Part shown: one piece after another, positions 19,607 through 28,960 of the stretch
Layout of the letters: each line of letters opens with the position of its first letter
Numbering within the stretch: position 1 is the first letter of the stretch
Assembly: GCA_002279825.1 (NCBI GenBank)
Contig: NCCV01000002.1
Coordinates: 215,257-279,256 of the forward strand
Source: Sphingomonadales bacterium 12-68-11
GTDB lineage: Bacteria; Pseudomonadota; Alphaproteobacteria; Sphingomonadales; Sphingomonadaceae
Length of the DNA stretch: 64,000 nt
Direction of reading: 5' to 3'
Program-made: the position numbers and the translations under genes
Notes under the pieces: generated by a model
What the model was told of the DNA's origin: nothing
What the model saw: the letters and a program-made list of their open reading frames with translations, nothing else
Database searches by the model: none

Positions 19607-19652
19607 GGCGCGGTGCTTGACCGATCACCGGTTAAACCCGAGTGAAACCGCG

Positions 19653-20804
19653 ATGACGACGGCACTCTACATCCACTGGCCGTTTTGCCTGGCGAAGTGC
19701 CCGTATTGCGATTTCAATTCGCATGTCCGCGCGGGCATCGACACCGAGCGATGGCGCGCGGCGCTGCTCGCCGACATGCGGCATGAGGCTGGAGCGACCG
19801 GCGGCGGACCGCTCGAGTCGGTGTTCTTCGGGGGCGGTACGCCGTCGCTGATGCCGCCCGCGCTGGTCGCCGCCTTGCTCGAGGAAGCCGAACGGCTGTG
19901 GGGCTTTACCGCGCAGATCGAAGTCACGCTCGAAGCCAATCCCAGCTCGGTCGAGGCAGAGAATTTTAGGGACCTGGCAAGCGCCGGGGTCAACCGCGTC
20001 TCGCTCGGGCTCCAGGCGCTCGACGACCCTGCACTGCGCTTTCTCGGCCGCCTGCACGATGCACGCGAGGGCCTAAACGCGCTCAAGACCGCCCAAGCGG
20101 CGTTCAAGCGCGTCAGCTGCGACCTGATTTATGCGCGCCCCGGCCAGACGCCGGATCAATGGCAAGCCGAACTGGCGCGCGCGCTGGCGCTCGGCACCGG
20201 GCACCTGTCGCTCTATCAGCTCACGATCGAGCCGGGCACGCGCTTCGCCACCGATGTACGACTAGGCGCGTTCGCGCCGCTGCCCGACGATCCCGCGGCC
20301 GACCTGTTCGCGCTGACCGCCGAGATGACCGGCGCCGCCGGCCTGCCGGCCTATGAGATCAGCAACTACGCGCGTCCCGGCGAGGAGAGCCGACATAACC
20401 TCACCTATTGGCGCTACCGTGACTACGCCGGGATCGGACCCGGCGCGCACGGGCGGCGCGGCGGCGCGGCAACGGTGCGGCACAAGAAGCCCGAGAACTG
20501 GCTGAGCGCGATAGACCGCCACGGGCACGGCATCGCCGAGGAACGCATGCTGGGCGCGCGCGAGGCGGCGAGCGAAGCGTTGCTGATGGGGCTGCGGCTG
20601 GCCGAGGGGATCGACCCCGCCGCGCTCGGCGCCCGGTTCGCGCTCCCGCCGAGGGCGCTGATCGATCGCGATCGCGCCCGCTTCTACGAGGGGCTCGGCC
20701 TGATGTGGAATCGCGCTGGGCGGATCGGGGTCACGCAAGCGGGCATGGCGGTCCTCAACGCCCTGCTGACCGAGCTCATCCCCGCCGAACTGGTAACCGA
20801 ATGA
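19653..20804 (+). CDS. hemW: Radical SAM heme chaperone HemW
   Basis: The 383-residue protein has the radical SAM cluster motif as HWPFCLAKCPYCDFNSH, then GGGTPSLMP, and the C-terminal HemW_C winged region (MGLRLAEGID). HemW was long called oxygen-independent coproporphyrinogen oxidase (HemN-like) but acts as a heme chaperone. It overlaps xerC by 4 bp (ATGA). Confidence 0.93.
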   Translation: MTTALYIHWPFCLAKCPYCDFNSHVRAGIDTERWRAALLADMRHEAGATGGGPLESVFFGGGTPSLMPPALVAALLEEAERLWGFTAQIEVTLEANPSSVEAENFRDLASAGVNRVSLGLQALDDPALRFLGRLHDAREGLNALKTAQAAFKRVSCDLIYARPGQTPDQWQAELARALALGTGHLSLYQLTIEPGTRFATDVRLGAFAPLPDDPAADLFALTAEMTGAAGLPAYEISNYARPGEESRHNLTYWRYRDYAGIGPGAHGRRGGAATVRHKKPENWLSAIDRHGHGIAEERMLGAREAASEALLMGLRLAEGIDPAALGARFALPPRALIDRDRARFYEGLGLMWNRAGRIGVTQAGMAVLNALLTELIPAELVTE

Positions 20805-21694
20805 GCAAGGCCGATCTGCTCGAAGCCTGGCGCGGCCATCTGACGCTGGCGCGGCGCCGCTCGCCGCATACCGTGCGTGCCTATCTCGCTGCCGCCGGCC
20901 GGCTGCTCGACGCGACCGGTGCCGAGACCTGGCGCGCCCTCGCCGACCTCGACGCCGCGGCGCTGCGCGGCCAGCTCGCCGAGCGGCGTTCGGATGGGCT
21001 CGGCAACGTCTCCGCCGCGCGCGAGCTGTCCGCGCTCAAGGCCCTGCTCGCTTTCGCCCGCGACCAGGCCGGCGACGGCAGCACCCCGCTGCGTCTGCGC
21101 GGTCCGCGCATCAAGAAGGGGTTGCCGCGCCCGATCACGCCCGACGATGCGACCAACGTCGCCGACGCGGTGCGGAACTCGGCGGCCGAGGACTGGATCG
21201 GTGCGCGCGACCGGGCGGTGCTGCTGCTGATGTACGGTGCCGGGCTGCGCATCGCCGAAGCCCTGTCACTGACCGGTGCCGACATGCCGCTCGGCGAAAC
21301 CCTGCGGGTGACCGGCAAGGGCGGCAAGCAGCGCGTGGTCCCCATGCTGCCGGTGGTCCGCGCCGCGGTGGCCGACTATGCCGCGCGCTGCCCCTGGCCG
21401 CTGGCGCCGCGCGAACCGCTGTTCCGCGGCGCCAAGGGAGGGCCGCTCGGCCAGGGCATGGTGCAAAAAGCGATGGCCCGCGCACGCGCAGCTCTGGGCC
21501 TGCCGGCCAGCGCCACGCCCCACGCCTTGCGCCACAGCTTCGCGACCCACCTGCTGGGGGCGGGGGCCGACTTGCGCAGCCTGCAGGAACTGCTGGGCCA
21601 CGCCAGCCTGGGTTCGACGCAGATCTACACCCAGGTCGATGCCGCCACCCTGCTCAGCACCTACCGCGCCGCGCACCCTCGCGAAAAGGCATGA
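20801..21694 (+). CDS. xerC: Tyrosine recombinase XerC
   Basis: The 297-residue protein has a core-binding N-terminal domain and a catalytic domain with the Arg of GAGLRIAEAL, the ALRHSFATHLL box, the LLGHASLGSTQIYTQ box and the catalytic Tyr. With XerD it resolves chromosome dimers at dif. Its placement in hemW-xerC-CPBP-like with 4-bp overlaps argues for a housekeeping gene rather than an integrase; no att-like repeats flank it. Confidence 0.9.
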   Translation: MSKADLLEAWRGHLTLARRRSPHTVRAYLAAAGRLLDATGAETWRALADLDAAALRGQLAERRSDGLGNVSAARELSALKALLAFARDQAGDGSTPLRLRGPRIKKGLPRPITPDDATNVADAVRNSAAEDWIGARDRAVLLLMYGAGLRIAEALSLTGADMPLGETLRVTGKGGKQRVVPMLPVVRAAVADYAARCPWPLAPREPLFRGAKGGPLGQGMVQKAMARARAALGLPASATPHALRHSFATHLLGAGADLRSLQELLGHASLGSTQIYTQVDAATLLSTYRAAHPREKA

Positions 21695-22218
21695 GCGGGC
21701 TGCTCGGCACCGGGTTGCGACTCACGTTCGCGAGTTCGCGCTCGCCGATTGTCGCGCTGGCGGTCGGTCTGGCGTTCGGGGCCTGGATGGCGATTGCAGA
21801 TACGACCGTATTCGCGGACGCGGTGCCGGATACTCAGCGGATTGCGGTTGCGGAGTTCTCTCCGCTCGAGCGCATAGTCGCCGTTCTGCCCCGCGTCATT
21901 CTGGACGAGATCGTCTTGCGCTTGCTGTGCTCAACCGGGCTCGTGGCTCTGTTCATCAAAGTCGCCGGCAAGCAGAACCCATGGTCCTACGTCGCACCCA
22001 TGATTCTGGTCGCTACGGTCGCCTATCCTTTGCGCGACTATGCCTACTTTGCATCGCTCGAGTGGTCCGGGCTGACGCTCAATCGCGAGATCGGGCTGCA
22101 TATCATGGCCAACCTGCTGTGGGTCTGGCTCTACTGGCGGCACGGCTTCCTCGCGGCAGTAACCGGCCACTGTGCCGCCCACTTCGCGCTCCAGCCGTTG
22201 CTGACCTGGCTGGCCTAG
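21691..22218 (+). CDS. CPBP/abortive-infection-like membrane protein (divergent)
   Basis: The 175-residue multi-helix protein overlaps xerC by 4 bp. It contains RVILDEIVLRLL, which fits the first CPBP motif (E-E-x3-R) with Asp for the first Glu, and GHCAAHFALQPLL, resembling the later HxxxN-type helix. CPBP proteins are putative intramembrane proteases. The match is weak, so treat this as a candidate. Its stop codon shares the CTAG at 22215-22218 with the convergent dedA stop. Confidence 0.6.
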   Translation: MSGLLGTGLRLTFASSRSPIVALAVGLAFGAWMAIADTTVFADAVPDTQRIAVAEFSPLERIVAVLPRVILDEIVLRLLCSTGLVALFIKVAGKQNPWSYVAPMILVATVAYPLRDYAYFASLEWSGLTLNREIGLHIMANLLWVWLYWRHGFLAAVTGHCAAHFALQPLLTWLA

Positions 22219-22820
22219 TCCTCGCCGCGCGGTTTCCAGGTGATCACGCGGTAGATGTAGAACAGCACGATCGCCACGACGAAACCGACAACCGCCCAGC
22301 CCGCCGCAGCCTCGTAGCGTTCGATCAGCGGCGCGAGGCGGCGTCCGCCCTCGATCAGGATCGCGTTCCACACCGCCGCCCCGGCCGCGGTGAACAGCAG
22401 GAAGCGCCAGGTGCTCATGTGCGAGAGGCCGGCGGGCAGCGAGATGATCGTGCGCAGCACGGGCGAGAAGCGGAGCACGAACACAACCCACTGGCCGTGC
22501 TTGCGAAAAAAGCGGCTGCCTCGCTCGATATCTTCCCACTCGAGCGTCAGCCAGCGTCCGTACTTCTGCACGAACGGCTCCAACCGTTTGTAGCCCCACC
22601 GGTCCCCGATCCAGAACCACACGTAATTGCCCACCGTGGTGCCGAGCGTGCCGGCGATCATCAGCGGCCAGAACTCCATCTCGCCGCGCGCCACCAGGAT
22701 GCCGCCGATGCCCATGATGACTTCGGACGGGATCGGCGGAAACACGTTCTCGAGCACCATCAGGGCGAAGATGCCCCAATAGCCGCCCTGGGCGATCGCC
22801 TCGATGATCAGGTCTTGCAT
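22215..22820 (-). CDS. DedA family inner-membrane protein
   Basis: The 201-residue protein has DedA (SNARE-associated Golgi) motifs: FPPIPSEVIMGIGG, GTTVGNYVWFWIGDRWG, RFFRKHGQWVVFVLRFSPVLRT and the reentrant-loop Arg. DedA proteins are linked to undecaprenyl-phosphate or lipid flipping and envelope homeostasis. It stands alone on its strand. Confidence 0.92.
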   Translation of the reverse strand: MQDLIIEAIAQGGYWGIFALMVLENVFPPIPSEVIMGIGGILVARGEMEFWPLMIAGTLGTTVGNYVWFWIGDRWGYKRLEPFVQKYGRWLTLEWEDIERGSRFFRKHGQWVVFVLRFSPVLRTIISLPAGLSHMSTWRFLLFTAAGAAVWNAILIEGGRRLAPLIERYEAAAGWAVVGFVVAIVLFYIYRVITWKPRGED

Positions 22821-22900
22821 GGTTGAGGTGTAACCGGTGGCCGGGGTTTGGGTTCTCGCAAGGCGCAGAAAATCGGCGCTAGTCGGGCTTCAAGGCGCCG

Positions 22901-23866
22901 TCATGACGCCAACCCGGGGGCCAGGCGCGCCTCGATCGCGTCCCAGATACGGGCGGCCGTGTCGGTGCCGTTGAACGCGTCGATGGCGACGATGCCGGTC
23001 GGGCTGGTGACGTTGATCTCGGTCAGCCACTGCCCGCCGATCACGTCGATGCCGACGAACACCAGGCCGCGCGCCTTGAGTTCGGGCCCCATCGCGGCGC
23101 AGATCTCCTCCTCGCGCGCGGTCAGCGTGGCGGCTTCGGCATAGCCCCCCTGCGCGAGGTTGGAGCGGAACTCGCCCTGCCCCGGCTTGCGGTTGATCGC
23201 CCCGGCAAACTCGCCGTCGACCAGCACGATGCGCTTGTCGCCTTCGGCCACTTCGGGAAGGAACGGCTGGACCATGAAAGGCTCGGGCCAGACCTGGCCG
23301 AACAGCTCGGTGATCGCCGAGAGGTTCGTGCCGTCGGCCTCGACCTTGAAGATCGCCTTGCCGCCGTTGCCGTGGAGCGGCTTGACCACCACCGCGCCGT
23401 GCCGCTGCTGGAACGTGCGCACATCTTCTATCCGCCGCGCCACCAGCGTGGGCGGCATGAACCGCGCGTAGTCGAGCACGAACATCTTCTCGGGCGCGTT
23501 GATCACGCTGCGCGGGTCGTTGACCACCAGCGTCTCGCCCTTGAGCCGGTCGAGCAGCAGCGCGGCGCTGATGTAGCCAAGATCGAACGGCGGATCCTGG
23601 CGCATCAGCACCACGTCGATGTCGGCGGCCAGGTCGATCAGGGCCTCTTCGCCCTCGAAACCGAAGTGCTCGCCTGCCACCCGTTGCACACGCACCGGGC
23701 GCGCGTGCGCGGTGATCCGGCCGTCCTGCCAGGCCAGCGAGCGCACGTCGTAGTGCCACAGCCGGTGGTCGCGCGCCTGCGCCGCCAGCATCAGCGCAAA
23801 CGACGAATCGCCGGCGATGTTGATGCTTTCGAGCGGATCCATCTGGACCGCGACGCGCAGGGACAT
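22901..23866 (-). CDS. gshB: Glutathione synthase
   Basis: The 321-residue ATP-grasp ligase joins gamma-glutamylcysteine and glycine. The start MSLRVAVQMDPLESINIAGDS matches the family; ATP-grasp signatures are VVVKPLHGNGGKAIFKV, DKRIVLVDGEFAGAINR and the C-terminal EINVTSPTGIVAID. It follows a hairpin repeat and yraN-rsmI on the same strand. Confidence 0.96.
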   Translation of the reverse strand: MSLRVAVQMDPLESINIAGDSSFALMLAAQARDHRLWHYDVRSLAWQDGRITAHARPVRVQRVAGEHFGFEGEEALIDLAADIDVVLMRQDPPFDLGYISAALLLDRLKGETLVVNDPRSVINAPEKMFVLDYARFMPPTLVARRIEDVRTFQQRHGAVVVKPLHGNGGKAIFKVEADGTNLSAITELFGQVWPEPFMVQPFLPEVAEGDKRIVLVDGEFAGAINRKPGQGEFRSNLAQGGYAEAATLTAREEEICAAMGPELKARGLVFVGIDVIGGQWLTEINVTSPTGIVAIDAFNGTDTAARIWDAIEARLAPGLAS

Positions 23867-23887
23867 GGCTTCAGCCTCGCTCAGCGT

Positions 23888-23958
23888 GTCTCGACTTCGC
23901 TCGACACGAACGGAAAAACTGGCGCCCCCTAACCGTTCGTGTCGAGCGAAGTCGAGAC
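23888..23958. repeat. Dispersed hairpin repeat, family A (perfect copy)
   Basis: Two 26-bp arms, 23888-23913 and 23933-23958, are perfect reverse complements separated by 19 bp. One arm begins GTCTCGACTTCGCTCGACAC. The same unit occurs at 3939-3964. It separates gshB and yraN and could act as an RNA hairpin. Confidence 0.9.
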
Positions 23959-23963
23959 GCGCG

Positions 23964-24314
23964 CTAAGGCTGCCAGGCGTTGACGATGTGGCGCGGCCAG
24001 CGGCCCGGCGCAAGCAGCAGCACGTCGATGCGAACCATGTCGCCGGGACGGGCGAAGCGGTGCGCCGCGCTTTCCGCCGCGGCGCCGACCCGGCGCAGGC
24101 GCCACGGGTCGATCGCCAGGTCGAGTTCGGCCGCGGTCGCGCGCCACTTGACCTCGATGAAGGCGACGGTGCCGCCGCGCCGGGCGACGAGGTCGATCTC
24201 GCCGCGCGGGGTCTTCAGCCGGCGCGTGAGGATGCGCCAGCCGTGCAGGCGCAGCCACCACGCCGCCCAACCCTCGCCGCGCCGGCCGCGCCGCTCGGCG
24301 ACCGCGCGGCTCAT
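23964..24314 (-). CDS. yraN: YraN family (UPF0102) endonuclease-like protein
   Basis: The 116-residue protein has the nuclease-fold signature RGRRGEGWAAWWLRLHGWRIL, then GEIDLVARRGGTVAFIEVKWR, matching the family's E...GEIDLV...VFVEVK pattern. It overlaps rsmI by 4 bp (ATGA), the usual genomic neighbour. The cellular role is undefined. Confidence 0.93.
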   Translation of the reverse strand: MSRAVAERRGRRGEGWAAWWLRLHGWRILTRRLKTPRGEIDLVARRGGTVAFIEVKWRATAAELDLAIDPWRLRRVGAAAESAAHRFARPGDMVRIDVLLLAPGRWPRHIVNAWQP

Positions 24315-25165
24315 TCGCCACGCAGCTCCAATGCCCGCGCGTAGAGCGCCTTGCGGTCGAGCCCGGTCGCCTTGGCGACTTGCGCGGCGGCCTGCGACGG
24401 CTTCGCGGAAGCCAGCGCCTCGCGCAGCAGGGCGTCGGCTTCGGCCGAATCGACCACGCGGTCGCCGGGCGGACCGACCAGCAGCACGATTTCGCCCTTG
24501 GGCGGGTGCGCGCGGTAGTGTGCTGCCAGCTCGGCCGCGCTCCCGGTGCGGCATTCCTCGTAGAGCTTGGTCAGTTCGCGCGCGACCGCCAGCTCGCGGC
24601 CGGGCAGCACCGCCTCAAGCGCGGCAAGCGAATCGACGAGGCGCGGCCCGGTCTCGTAGAACACCAGCGTGGCGCGCACCGTGCCCAGCTCTTCCAGGAT
24701 CTCGCGCCGGGCCTTGTCTTTCGAGGGCAGAAAACCCGCGAACAGGAACCGGTCGCTCGGCAGCCCGGCAAGAGTCAGCGCTACGACTGCCGCGCTCGGC
24801 CCGGGCAGGCTGGTGACGGGGATGGCGGCCTCGCGCGCCGCGCGCACCAGCCGATAGCCGGGGTCGGAAATCAGCGGCGTGCCGGCATCGCTGACGAGCG
24901 CGACGGGCTGCTCCGCGAGGAGCGCCAGCAGGCGCGCCCGGTCGGCTTCGCTGGCGTGATCGTCGTAGCGGATCAGCCGCTGTTTGATTCCCAGGTAATT
25001 GAGCAACTTGCCCGTTACCCGCGTATCCTCACACGCGACCGCGGCGCAGCGCCGGAGCGTTTCGACGGCGCGGTAAGTCACGTCGCCGAGATTGCCAATC
25101 GGCGTGGCGACGATGTAGAGGCCGGGCGCCAGAGGACTGGCATGGGGGTCTGCAGCGTCGCTCAC
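24311..25165 (-). CDS. rsmI: 16S rRNA (cytidine-1402 2'-O)-methyltransferase RsmI
   Basis: The 284-residue SAM methyltransferase has LYIVATPIGNLGDVTYRA and ALVSDAGTPLISDPGY, the tetrapyrrole-methylase-fold signatures, and a C-terminal helical tail (KALYARALELRGE). The GTG at 25165 (VSDAADPHAS) has AAGG upstream and leaves a 41-bp divergent gap; an upstream in-frame start at 25201 lacks a ribosome site. Confidence 0.95.
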   Translation of the reverse strand: MSDAADPHASPLAPGLYIVATPIGNLGDVTYRAVETLRRCAAVACEDTRVTGKLLNYLGIKQRLIRYDDHASEADRARLLALLAEQPVALVSDAGTPLISDPGYRLVRAAREAAIPVTSLPGPSAAVVALTLAGLPSDRFLFAGFLPSKDKARREILEELGTVRATLVFYETGPRLVDSLAALEAVLPGRELAVARELTKLYEECRTGSAAELAAHYRAHPPKGEIVLLVGPPGDRVVDSAEADALLREALASAKPSQAAAQVAKATGLDRKALYARALELRGE

Positions 25166-25206
25166 CCGGCGCCTTGTGGCCAGACAACGCGGGAGCGGCA
25201 AGCGTG

Positions 25207-26361
25207 ATGGCGATTACCCGGCGGAAGCTTGTCGCGAGCGCGCTGGTCCTGGCCTTGGCCGCCTGTCAGGCCGTGCCCGATCGCACCCGGCCCGGTCCCG
25301 CGCCAGTTCCCACTCCCACGCCGTCCGGCCCCTCCGAAGCGCTGCCGACCGACACCGCCCGCCACCGCATCGCGCTGCTCGTGCCGCTGTCGGGCAGCAA
25401 TGCCGAGGCCGGCCGGTCGATCGCCAACGCGGCAACGATGGCGCTGCTCGACACCAGCGCCGAGAACCTGCGAATCACCACTTACGATACCGCCAACGGC
25501 GCCGGCGCCGCGGCCTCCAATGCTATCCGCGACGGCAACAAGCTGATCCTCGGACCGCTGCTGCGCGAGGACGTGACCGCCGTGCTCGGCCAAGCGCGGG
25601 CGGCCGACGTGCCGCTGATCACGTTCTCCAACGACACGTCGGTGGCCGCCGCGGACGTGTTCGTGATGGGCCACGTGCCCGAGCAATCGATCGCCCGGAC
25701 CGTCGCCTATGCACGGGCGCAGGGCGCGGCGCGCTTCGCCGCCCTGGTGCCGAGCGGCGACTACGGCCGCCGCGCTGCCGATTCGCTGACTCAGGTGGTG
25801 CGCCAGGCGGGCGGGACGATGGGCGCGGTCGAGCAATACGACCGCGGCAATACCTCGATCATCTCGGCGGCCGACCGGCTCAAGGCGCGCGGCGGTTACG
25901 ACGCGGTGCTGATCGCCGAAGGCACGCGGCTGTCGGTCATGGCGGCCGGCGCGCTGACCGCCGGCGTGACCGTGCGTCCGCGCCTGCTCGGCACCGAACT
26001 GTGGAGCGGCGAAGGCGATCTCGCGGGCAGTGCCGCGCTGCGCGGCGCGTGGTTCTCGGCGGTGTCCGACGCGCGCTTCCGCCAGTTCGCGTCCAGCTAC
26101 CAGACCCGCTTCGGCGAGCAGCCCTATCGCATTGCCACGCTCGGCTACGACGCGGTGCTGCTGACGCTGCGGGTGGCGCGCGACTGGCAACCGGGGCGCA
26201 ATTTTCCGGCCACACGCGTGGTCGGCGGCGAGGGCTTCCTCGGGCTCGACGGACCGTTCCGCTTCGGCAGCAACGGCGTCGGCGAACGGGCGATGGAAGT
26301 ACGCCAGATCGGCAACGGCACCGTATCCGTGGTCGATGCCGCCCCGGCGCGGTTCAACTGA
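25207..26361 (+). CDS. LpoA-like penicillin-binding protein activator lipoprotein
   Basis: The 384-residue lipoprotein (LALAACQA) carries a periplasmic-binding-protein fold: HRIALLVPLSGSNAEAGRSI, LILGPLLREDVTAV, VFVMGHVPEQSIAR, GYDAVLLTLRVAR. This matches the LpoA C-terminal domain, which activates PBP1A. The divergent pairing with rsmI-yraN is conserved across many proteobacteria. Confidence 0.9.
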   Translation: MAITRRKLVASALVLALAACQAVPDRTRPGPAPVPTPTPSGPSEALPTDTARHRIALLVPLSGSNAEAGRSIANAATMALLDTSAENLRITTYDTANGAGAAASNAIRDGNKLILGPLLREDVTAVLGQARAADVPLITFSNDTSVAAADVFVMGHVPEQSIARTVAYARAQGAARFAALVPSGDYGRRAADSLTQVVRQAGGTMGAVEQYDRGNTSIISAADRLKARGGYDAVLIAEGTRLSVMAAGALTAGVTVRPRLLGTELWSGEGDLAGSAALRGAWFSAVSDARFRQFASSYQTRFGEQPYRIATLGYDAVLLTLRVARDWQPGRNFPATRVVGGEGFLGLDGPFRFGSNGVGERAMEVRQIGNGTVSVVDAAPARFN

Positions 26362-26418
26362 CGATAAGCGTCCGGGGCGCGCTTGAATGCGCGCGAATCC
26401 GCGCCTTATAGCCTGGCG

Positions 26419-28419
26419 ATGCTCCCCGAAGATCCCGGCGACCTGTTCGACAAGCTGCCCGCGGGCGGCGGCGACTACGACTCCAGCGCGATCGAAGTGC
26501 TCGAAGGGCTCGAGCCCGTGCGGCGACGGCCGGGCATGTATGTCGGCGGAACCGACGAGCGCGCGCTGCATCACCTCGCCGCCGAAGTGCTCGACAACGC
26601 GATGGACGAGGCGGTGGCGGGCCACGCCACCCGGATCGAAGTCACGCTCGAGGAAGGCAACCGCCTATCGATCGCCGACAACGGGCGCGGCATCCCGGTC
26701 GACGAGCATCCCAAGTTCCCCGGCAAGTCGTCGCTCGAAGTGATCCTGACCACGCTGCATTCAGGCGGCAAGTTCTCGGGCAAGGCCTATGCCACCAGCG
26801 GCGGCCTGCACGGCGTCGGTGTCAGCGTGGTCAACGCGCTCAGCGAATTCACCCGCGTCGAAGTGGCGCGCGACCGCCAGCTTTACGTTCAGGAGTTCTC
26901 CAAGGGCCTGCCGCTCGCGCCGCTCAAGCCGGCGGGCGCGGCGCCCAACCGGCGCGGGACGACCGTGACCTTCGTGCCCGATCCGGAGATCTTCGAAGGC
27001 AAGGCGTTTAAGCCGCAGCGCCTGTTCCGCCTCGCGCGCTCGAAGGCCTACCTGTTCGCGGGCGTCGAGATCCGCTGGAAATGCGCACCCGCGCTGACCA
27101 GCGAGGACGTGCCGGCGGAGGCGGTGTTCCAGTTTCCCGGCGGGCTCGCAGACCACTTGCGCGAGCAAGTCGGCACGCGCGAGTGTGTGACCGCCGAGTT
27201 CTTCGCCGGGCAACAGGACTTTCCGGTCCAGAACGGCGAACATCAGGGCCGCGTCGAGTGGGCGGTCGCGTGGCCGCTGTGGTCCGACGGCGCCTATAGC
27301 TACTACTGCAACACTGTCCCCACGCCTGATGGCGGGACGCACGAGCAGGGGCTGCGCGCGGCGCTCGCCAAGGGCATCCGCGCGTTCGGCGAGCTGATCG
27401 GTCAGAAGAAGGCCAAGGACATCTCCGCCGACGACATCGTCACCGGCAGCGAGGTCATGCTCTCGGTGTTCATCCGCGAGCCGCAGTTCCAGAGCCAGAC
27501 CAAAGACCGCCTGACCAGCCCCGACGCCGCGCGGCTGGTCGAGGCGGCGGTGCGCGATCACTTCGACCATTTCCTGACCGACAACATGGAGCGCGGCCGC
27601 GCACTGCTCGGCAGCGTGATGGAGCGGATGGACGAGCGGCTGCGCCGCAAGGCCGAGCGCGAGATCAAGCGCAAGACCGCCACCAGCGGCCGCAAGCTGC
27701 GCCTGCCCGGCAAACTCACCGACTGCTCGGGCGAAGGCAAAGGCGAGACCGAGCTGTTCATCGTCGAGGGCGACAGCGCGGGCGGCAGCGCCAAGCAGGC
27801 ACGCGACCGCAAGACCCAGGCGATCCTGCCGATCCGCGGCAAGATCCTCAATGTCGCCAGCGCCACCGCCGACAAGATCCGCGCCAATTCCGAGATCGCC
27901 GACCTCGCGCTCGCGCTCGGCTGCGGGACGCGCAAGGACTGCAATCCCGACCAGCTGCGCTACGACCGGATCGTGATCATGACCGATGCGGACGTCGACG
28001 GGGCGCATATCGCCACGCTGCTGATGACGTTCTTCTTCCAGGAAATGCCCGAGCTGGTCCGGCAGGGGCACCTCTATCTCGCGCAGCCGCCGCTGTTCCG
28101 CCTGACCGCCGGGAAGGAGAGCCGCTACGCCCGCGACGAGGCGCAGCGCGCCGAACTCGAGGCGACGGTGTTCAAGGGCCGCAAGATCGAAGTCTCGCGC
28201 TTCAAAGGGCTCGGGGAGATGAACCCTTCGCAGTTACGCGAGACGACGATGGACCCCGCCAGCCGCAGCCTGATCCGCATCACCCTGCCCGCCGAGCACG
28301 AGCAGCGCCACGCGGTCAAGGAACTGGTCGACCAGCTCATGGGCCGCGAGCCGATCCACCGCTTCAACTTCATCCAGAACCGCGCGAGCGAAGTCGATCG
28401 CGACCTGATCGACGCCTAA
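26419..28419 (+). CDS. parE: DNA topoisomerase IV subunit B
   Basis: The 666-residue GHKL ATPase subunit has VLEGLEPVRRRPGMYVGG, EVLDNAMDEAVAG, IADNGRGIPVD, GGLHGVGVSVVNALS and TOPRIM motifs LFIVEGDSAGGSAKQARD and MTDADVDGAHIATLL. The QTKDRLTSPDAARLV segment and size favour ParE over GyrB. The start at ATG 26419 is the first ATG; TTG 26383 is possible. With ParC it decatenates chromosomes. Confidence 0.95.
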   Translation: MLPEDPGDLFDKLPAGGGDYDSSAIEVLEGLEPVRRRPGMYVGGTDERALHHLAAEVLDNAMDEAVAGHATRIEVTLEEGNRLSIADNGRGIPVDEHPKFPGKSSLEVILTTLHSGGKFSGKAYATSGGLHGVGVSVVNALSEFTRVEVARDRQLYVQEFSKGLPLAPLKPAGAAPNRRGTTVTFVPDPEIFEGKAFKPQRLFRLARSKAYLFAGVEIRWKCAPALTSEDVPAEAVFQFPGGLADHLREQVGTRECVTAEFFAGQQDFPVQNGEHQGRVEWAVAWPLWSDGAYSYYCNTVPTPDGGTHEQGLRAALAKGIRAFGELIGQKKAKDISADDIVTGSEVMLSVFIREPQFQSQTKDRLTSPDAARLVEAAVRDHFDHFLTDNMERGRALLGSVMERMDERLRRKAEREIKRKTATSGRKLRLPGKLTDCSGEGKGETELFIVEGDSAGGSAKQARDRKTQAILPIRGKILNVASATADKIRANSEIADLALALGCGTRKDCNPDQLRYDRIVIMTDADVDGAHIATLLMTFFFQEMPELVRQGHLYLAQPPLFRLTAGKESRYARDEAQRAELEATVFKGRKIEVSRFKGLGEMNPSQLRETTMDPASRSLIRITLPAEHEQRHAVKELVDQLMGREPIHRFNFIQNRASEVDRDLIDA

Positions 28420-28480
28420 CGGCGTGCCGACTCAAGGGGGGTGTTGACACTTGTGACACTGTCCAGGGCAAAGTGACACT

Positions 28481-28960
28481 TCACCCGATGCGGTAGAAAT
28501 CGGCCACCCGGTCGAGCGCCAGCTTGAGCACCAGCTTGCCGCTGCGCGCGGGCCATTCGAGCGCTTTCTCGGCCGCCGGCAGCCCCTCGCCCGCGCAGAC
28601 CACGCGCCACAGGATATCCTCCAGCCCCTTGCCCGCCGCCGCGATCGCCCCGTCGAACCGCTGGCGGGCCGCGAGTTGCCGCTCCCCTGCGGTAAGCGCC
28701 GCGCTGTGGCCGGTGCCGCGGATTCGCACCGGATCCCACCGCATCGTGACCGACGGGGCGAGCTGGGCACGCTCCCAATCGGCGCGCAACCGCTCGCCCG
28801 CCGCGAACAACCGGTCGTCGAGATGCCCGCGCGCGTGCAGCCAGGTGAGCGGCGATTCGGCCAGGTTGACGGTGACGCTGCGCCGCCTCGGTGCGACTCC
28901 GGCGCTCGACCGCGGTCCCTCGCTGGTCAGTTCGCGTTCGGCCAGAGCGCGCTTCATCAT
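28481..28960 (-). CDS. DUF6456 domain-containing protein
   Basis: The 159-residue protein has the domain pattern SPLTWLHARGHLDDRLFAAGERLRADWE, then LALDRVADFYRIG near the end. In alphaproteobacteria DUF6456 accompanies helix-turn-helix regulators and may be a replication or transposase-regulator-like DNA-binding domain. It diverges from an XRE-type gene 110 bp away. The role is unknown. Confidence 0.82.
   Translation of the reverse strand: MMKRALAERELTSEGPRSSAGVAPRRRSVTVNLAESPLTWLHARGHLDDRLFAAGERLRADWERAQLAPSVTMRWDPVRIRGTGHSAALTAGERQLAARQRFDGAIAAAGKGLEDILWRVVCAGEGLPAAEKALEWPARSGKLVLKLALDRVADFYRIG

Noticed and set aside
20801..21694. Tyrosine recombinase as an integrase of a mobile element
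   Set aside because: It lies in tight overlap with hemW, has XerC length and motifs, and there are no att-like repeats or cargo genes.
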